Positions 61,605-64,000 of a DNA stretch of 64,000 nucleotides are shown piece by piece (position 1 is the first letter of the stretch; each line of letters opens with the position of its first letter). The stretch covers positions 310,001 to 374,000 of the forward strand of contig JACDTU010000025.1 of NCBI GenBank assembly GCA_022376465.1, given 5' to 3'. The stretch is from Cubamyces lactineus (taxonomy: Eukaryota > Basidiomycota > Agaricomycetes > Polyporales > Polyporaceae). A model generated the notes under the pieces. It worked only from the letters and a program-made list of their open reading frames with translations. It was not told the origin of the DNA and did not search any database. Made by a program: the position numbers and the translations under genes.

Positions 61605-62498
61605 CTACGCGCGCGCCTTGTACTCCTCCATCTCCCTGTCGAGTTCCTCCGCGGTCTTCTTCTTCGGCGCCTGCTTCGCCTGCTGTCGCTGCTTGTTTAG
61701 GCGTCGCGGGCCCTTCTTCGCGCGCAGCCGCACTTTCGGGTTGTGTGCGGGTGTCGCTGCCCCTGTCCCCTTCCCGGTCTGGGCTGCAGGCTGGCGTGCG
61801 TTTCTACGGGTAGAGCAGCATGTTCACAATGAGTCACAACGAGTCTACTTGTGTAACGTTGGGAGGAGGTAGAGTGGACTCACGGTTGCGCTCCCTGAGT
61901 GGGCTTGGGGCCGGATAGGCGGTCAAGGAGAGAGGGTACCGCGGGGGCAGGTGGCGCGGCTGATCTCACGGCGTCCTCGTCGACTACAAGCTCGATCTTG
62001 ATAGGTCTCCCTGTGTGCGATATTATAATCAGGATACATACAGGCTGACGCTGTAACCACGCCGAGACAACCTACTTCCGTCGACGATCTTGCCATTGTA
62101 CTTCGCGCGCGCCACCGCGGCGTCCCCTGTTCGCGCGAACGTGACGACCGCCATGCCCCTTGATCGCCCTTGCGAGTTGTACACCATCAACACGTCTTTC
62201 ACAGGTCCTACCGTCCTGGAGAACAACGTCTGGTGGTCCGCCTGGGCGTCAATGGCTGCTCGGGGCATTCAGAGAATAAGGAGTTCAGACGCGCCTCTAC
62301 TTCATTCTCTACCACGTCCAACGGCAACCGGCTGATGATGATTCTGCTACCGGATTCAGCGTTCGAGCCAGACGCGCCCTTCGCGTGCGGTCTCCAGGCC
62401 GGAGCGGGGTGAGAGGACGGGTTCCCGAGGATCTTCTGCTTATGGGTGTGGTAGTTGTTCAAGCGGGAAGACTGCGCGTGCGAGATCATGGCGTTCAC
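61605..62498 (-). CDS. ALY/REF (Yra1/THO4)-like mRNA export RNA-binding protein
   Basis: Exons 62498-62295, 62229-62076, 62010-61884 and 61803-61605 give 227 residues. One RRM lies at about residues 50-125: IIISRLPLDVVENEVETLFS, VGPVKDVLMVYNSQGRSRGM and VVTFARTGDAAVARAKYNGK, then IVDGRRPIKIELVVDED. The tail is Ala/Pro-rich, turning basic (RLRAKKGPRRLNKQRQQAKQ), and ends with the REF C-terminal box TAEELDREMEEYKARA. REF proteins couple splicing and the TREX complex to the Mex67 export receptor. The first intron is read as GC-AG (donor 62294) because this leaves the RRM helix at its normal length; a GT donor six bases upstream (6 nt earlier in the transcript) would shorten it by two residues. 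Start could also be the Met nine bases downstream. Confidence 0.85.
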
Positions 62499-63474
62499 GG
62501 AATTCGGAGCAGCGCCTGCGGTCGTGGCGATGATTCAGAAGTGGGGGCAGCAGAAGCAGAGTGGGTGTATGGGAGAAGGGATAATTGGGGTGTGCGGTTG
62601 ACGGTTGCTGCAACGCGGGTGGCTGGCAAACGCGCGGATGAACTCCTCCAGGCGCGCGCGCGAACTTGCGTGTGAATCGAACCGGTGGTTCGCGAGTCGC
62701 GCGACGCGTACAGTCATCCATCTCCTCGTGCCCACCACGTCTCGCAAGGCCTCGCGGTCTGCCAGAGACGATCCTGTTGTGTTCCTTTCTTGAGCTTCAT
62801 TCAGAGAGACGGCGAACACGGCCGTCGATTTGCCTATGTTTGCTCACTTTTACCTCAGATTCCGCCCGCACCCCGTCTAAACGCCGTCGTCCCGCGGAGT
62901 CGCGCGTACGGACCGGCTCGCCGCAGTCAGCTGGAGAGTGTGCTAATGCGGACAAGAAGAGATCCACCTCCGTTCCAGAACACGGCCGAGTGGCAATATT
63001 ACGTGCGATTGAGACAAACGACCGGCGAAGACGATAAGTAAACGATGGGCACGCGCGCGCGGGGTGTCGGTAACAATTTTCGGATGCTTAAAGCTTGACA
63101 ATCGCGTTCGGCCGACTGTTTACTCCAACCCACCATCTCCCTCGCACAATCCCCCGCACTCCTGGGGTTTATTCCCCATCTACGCGAATATAGATACTGG
63201 TCACCTAGCATAGACCAACTCAGGTATGTGATCCATTGTACATGCTCAACATGAGGCGCACGATGTGTGTGTCGATCGCATGTGGGATCGGAACGGATGT
63301 CATATCATCGCGTTCAGCCAGGATCGTGACCTTAGGCATTGCTGTGCAAGCTGCACAATCCTGGCAGAATGTTTTGGAATACTGCCAGATAGCTGCAGAA
63401 CGTCATCATATTGTTCCACAACGTACAACAATAATACATAGCTGACTCCTGCGATCTCGTCCAAACAGATTAAA
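62499..63474. other. Intergenic, possible small spliced gene
   Basis: Divergent region between the ALY/REF-like gene (-) and the partial gene at 63475 (+). Contains a convincing acceptor plus a short open exon at 62859-63041. Confidence 0.4.
62859..63041 (+). CDS. Possible last exon of a small unidentified gene
   Basis: A strong acceptor (branch-like sequence, pyrimidine run and CAG ending 62858) opens a 60-codon frame to a TAA at 63041. It reads APRLNAVVPRSRAYGPARRS and later DPPPFQNTAEWQYYVRLRQ, which looks like a small basic, perhaps mitochondrial, protein. I could not find an upstream exon with confidence and do not recognise the family. Confidence 0.3.
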   Translation: MPPAPRLNAVVPRSRAYGPARRSQLESVLMRTRRDPPPFQNTAEWQYYVRLRQTTGEDDK

Positions 63475-64000
63475 ATGTCCGCACAAGGACTCCCCTCCGT
63501 ATCTCCTCGGCCCAGTCTGGACAGTGCAGTTGTCGAGGACCATGACATCTCCGACGCCCCTCGTCCAATAACTCGCCTTGGGGACAAAAACTCGCTCCGT
63601 GCATTCGGAGACCACTCCGCACTGGACCTAACAGACACGCACTCCGTCTCGTCGCTCGAGCTGCCGCACGTCCTCACGAGCGAGCGTATCCGGCGCCGGT
63701 CCGAGCTCTCCCGTTCGCGACCGCTGGACTCTCCCCCCGCAATTGAACCCGAGTCGATCGAGCTTCCCGTCATCCACGAACACGGCTCGGCGTCGGTAGC
63801 GGCGGCGGTGTCGACCGGGAAGAAGCGCGCGGTAGCGGATGTTAGCTTCCGCGAAGACGCGATGCTCGCGAAGGACGACGACGTGGAGATCGCGCCGAGC
63901 TTCCCGAGCTCGCTCGCGCCGTCGATCCGGATCGACGAGGATACCGACTCGACTGCACCTGCGATCTCGTCTGCGCAGAAGGCGGTTTACAGGCGTAAGA
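63475..64000 (+). CDS. Unidentified gene, 5' part only
   Basis: From the ATG at 63475 the frame stays open to the window edge (175 codons). The encoded segment is low in hydrophobic residues and rich in Ser, Asp, Glu, Pro and Arg (SPRPSLDSAVVEDHDISDAP, RIRRRSELSRSRPLDSPP), so it is a disordered N-terminal arm, probably phosphorylated. No domain is reached before the sequence ends, so no function can be named. Confidence 0.65.
   Translation, partial: MSAQGLPSVSPRPSLDSAVVEDHDISDAPRPITRLGDKNSLRAFGDHSALDLTDTHSVSSLELPHVLTSERIRRRSELSRSRPLDSPPAIEPESIELPVIHEHGSASVAAAVSTGKKRAVADVSFREDAMLAKDDDVEIAPSFPSSLAPSIRIDEDTDSTAPAISSAQKAVYRRK

Noticed and set aside
62670..62690. tRNA B box (GGTTCGATTC) on minus
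   Set aside because: No matching A box, acceptor stem or anticodon stem in the required distance.

Overview
The window is nuclear DNA of a filamentous basidiomycete, most likely a white-rot agaricomycete of the Polyporales type. The evidence is a dense gene layout on both strands, very many short introns (mostly 48-70 bp, GT-AG with a few GC-AG), a secreted class II manganese peroxidase, a GH25 lysozyme, a HET-domain protein, a DUF6593-like protein and a multi-pass membrane protein of basidiomycete type. I rebuilt the multi-exon genes by hand from splice sites, reading frame and family knowledge. Every spliced model listed stays in frame from start to stop, but no transcript or database was consulted.

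Layout, left to right. 1-9.0 kb: alpha/beta hydrolase (+), ENOSF1/L-fuconate dehydratase-like enolase (-), then a poor stretch followed by a HET protein (+). 9.6-20.6 kb, a compact housekeeping block: BUD13 splicing factor (+), a family 16 methyltransferase (-) divergent from an unknown helical protein (+), YVH1 phosphatase (-) divergent from a coiled-coil protein (+), then SEC24 (+). 20.8-25.7 kb: membrane protein, GH25 lysozyme and RNA polymerase I/III subunit RPC19, all on -. 26.8-32.1 kb: unknown Ser-rich protein (+), nitronate monooxygenase (-) divergent from mitochondrial methionyl-tRNA formyltransferase (+). 32.4-37.5 kb: a 24-exon MSH6 (-). 39.0-40.5 kb: manganese peroxidase (+). 41.1-46.8 kb: PDK1-type kinase with PH domain (-) divergent from a stand-alone Nup96 nucleoporin (+). 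48.0-52.1 kb: DUF6593-like protein (-) and the GID/CTLH E3 ligase subunit FYV10/MAEA (+). 53.8-56.1 kb: NCS1 uracil/allantoin-type permease (+). 57.5-62.5 kb: bacterial-type PARG macrodomain protein (-) divergent from 6-phosphofructo-2-kinase (+), then an ALY/REF-like RNA-binding protein (-). The window ends inside an unidentified gene (+).

The genes are mostly unrelated housekeeping genes (DNA repair, transcription, mRNA processing and export, vesicle coats, signalling, proteolysis, sugar regulation) with a few secreted or accessory genes between them. I see no biosynthetic cluster, no intact transposon, no tRNA or rRNA gene and no CRISPR array. The most unusual material is in gene architecture: micro-exons of 8-13 nt (including two back-to-back 13-nt exons that carry the MSH6 Walker A loop), five inferred GC-AG introns, enzymes with a replaced catalytic residue (hydrolase Ser to Gly; fructose-bisphosphatase His to Ser), and a YVH1 whose zinc-binding domain is split by a long low-complexity insertion. 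I found no clear new multi-gene system.
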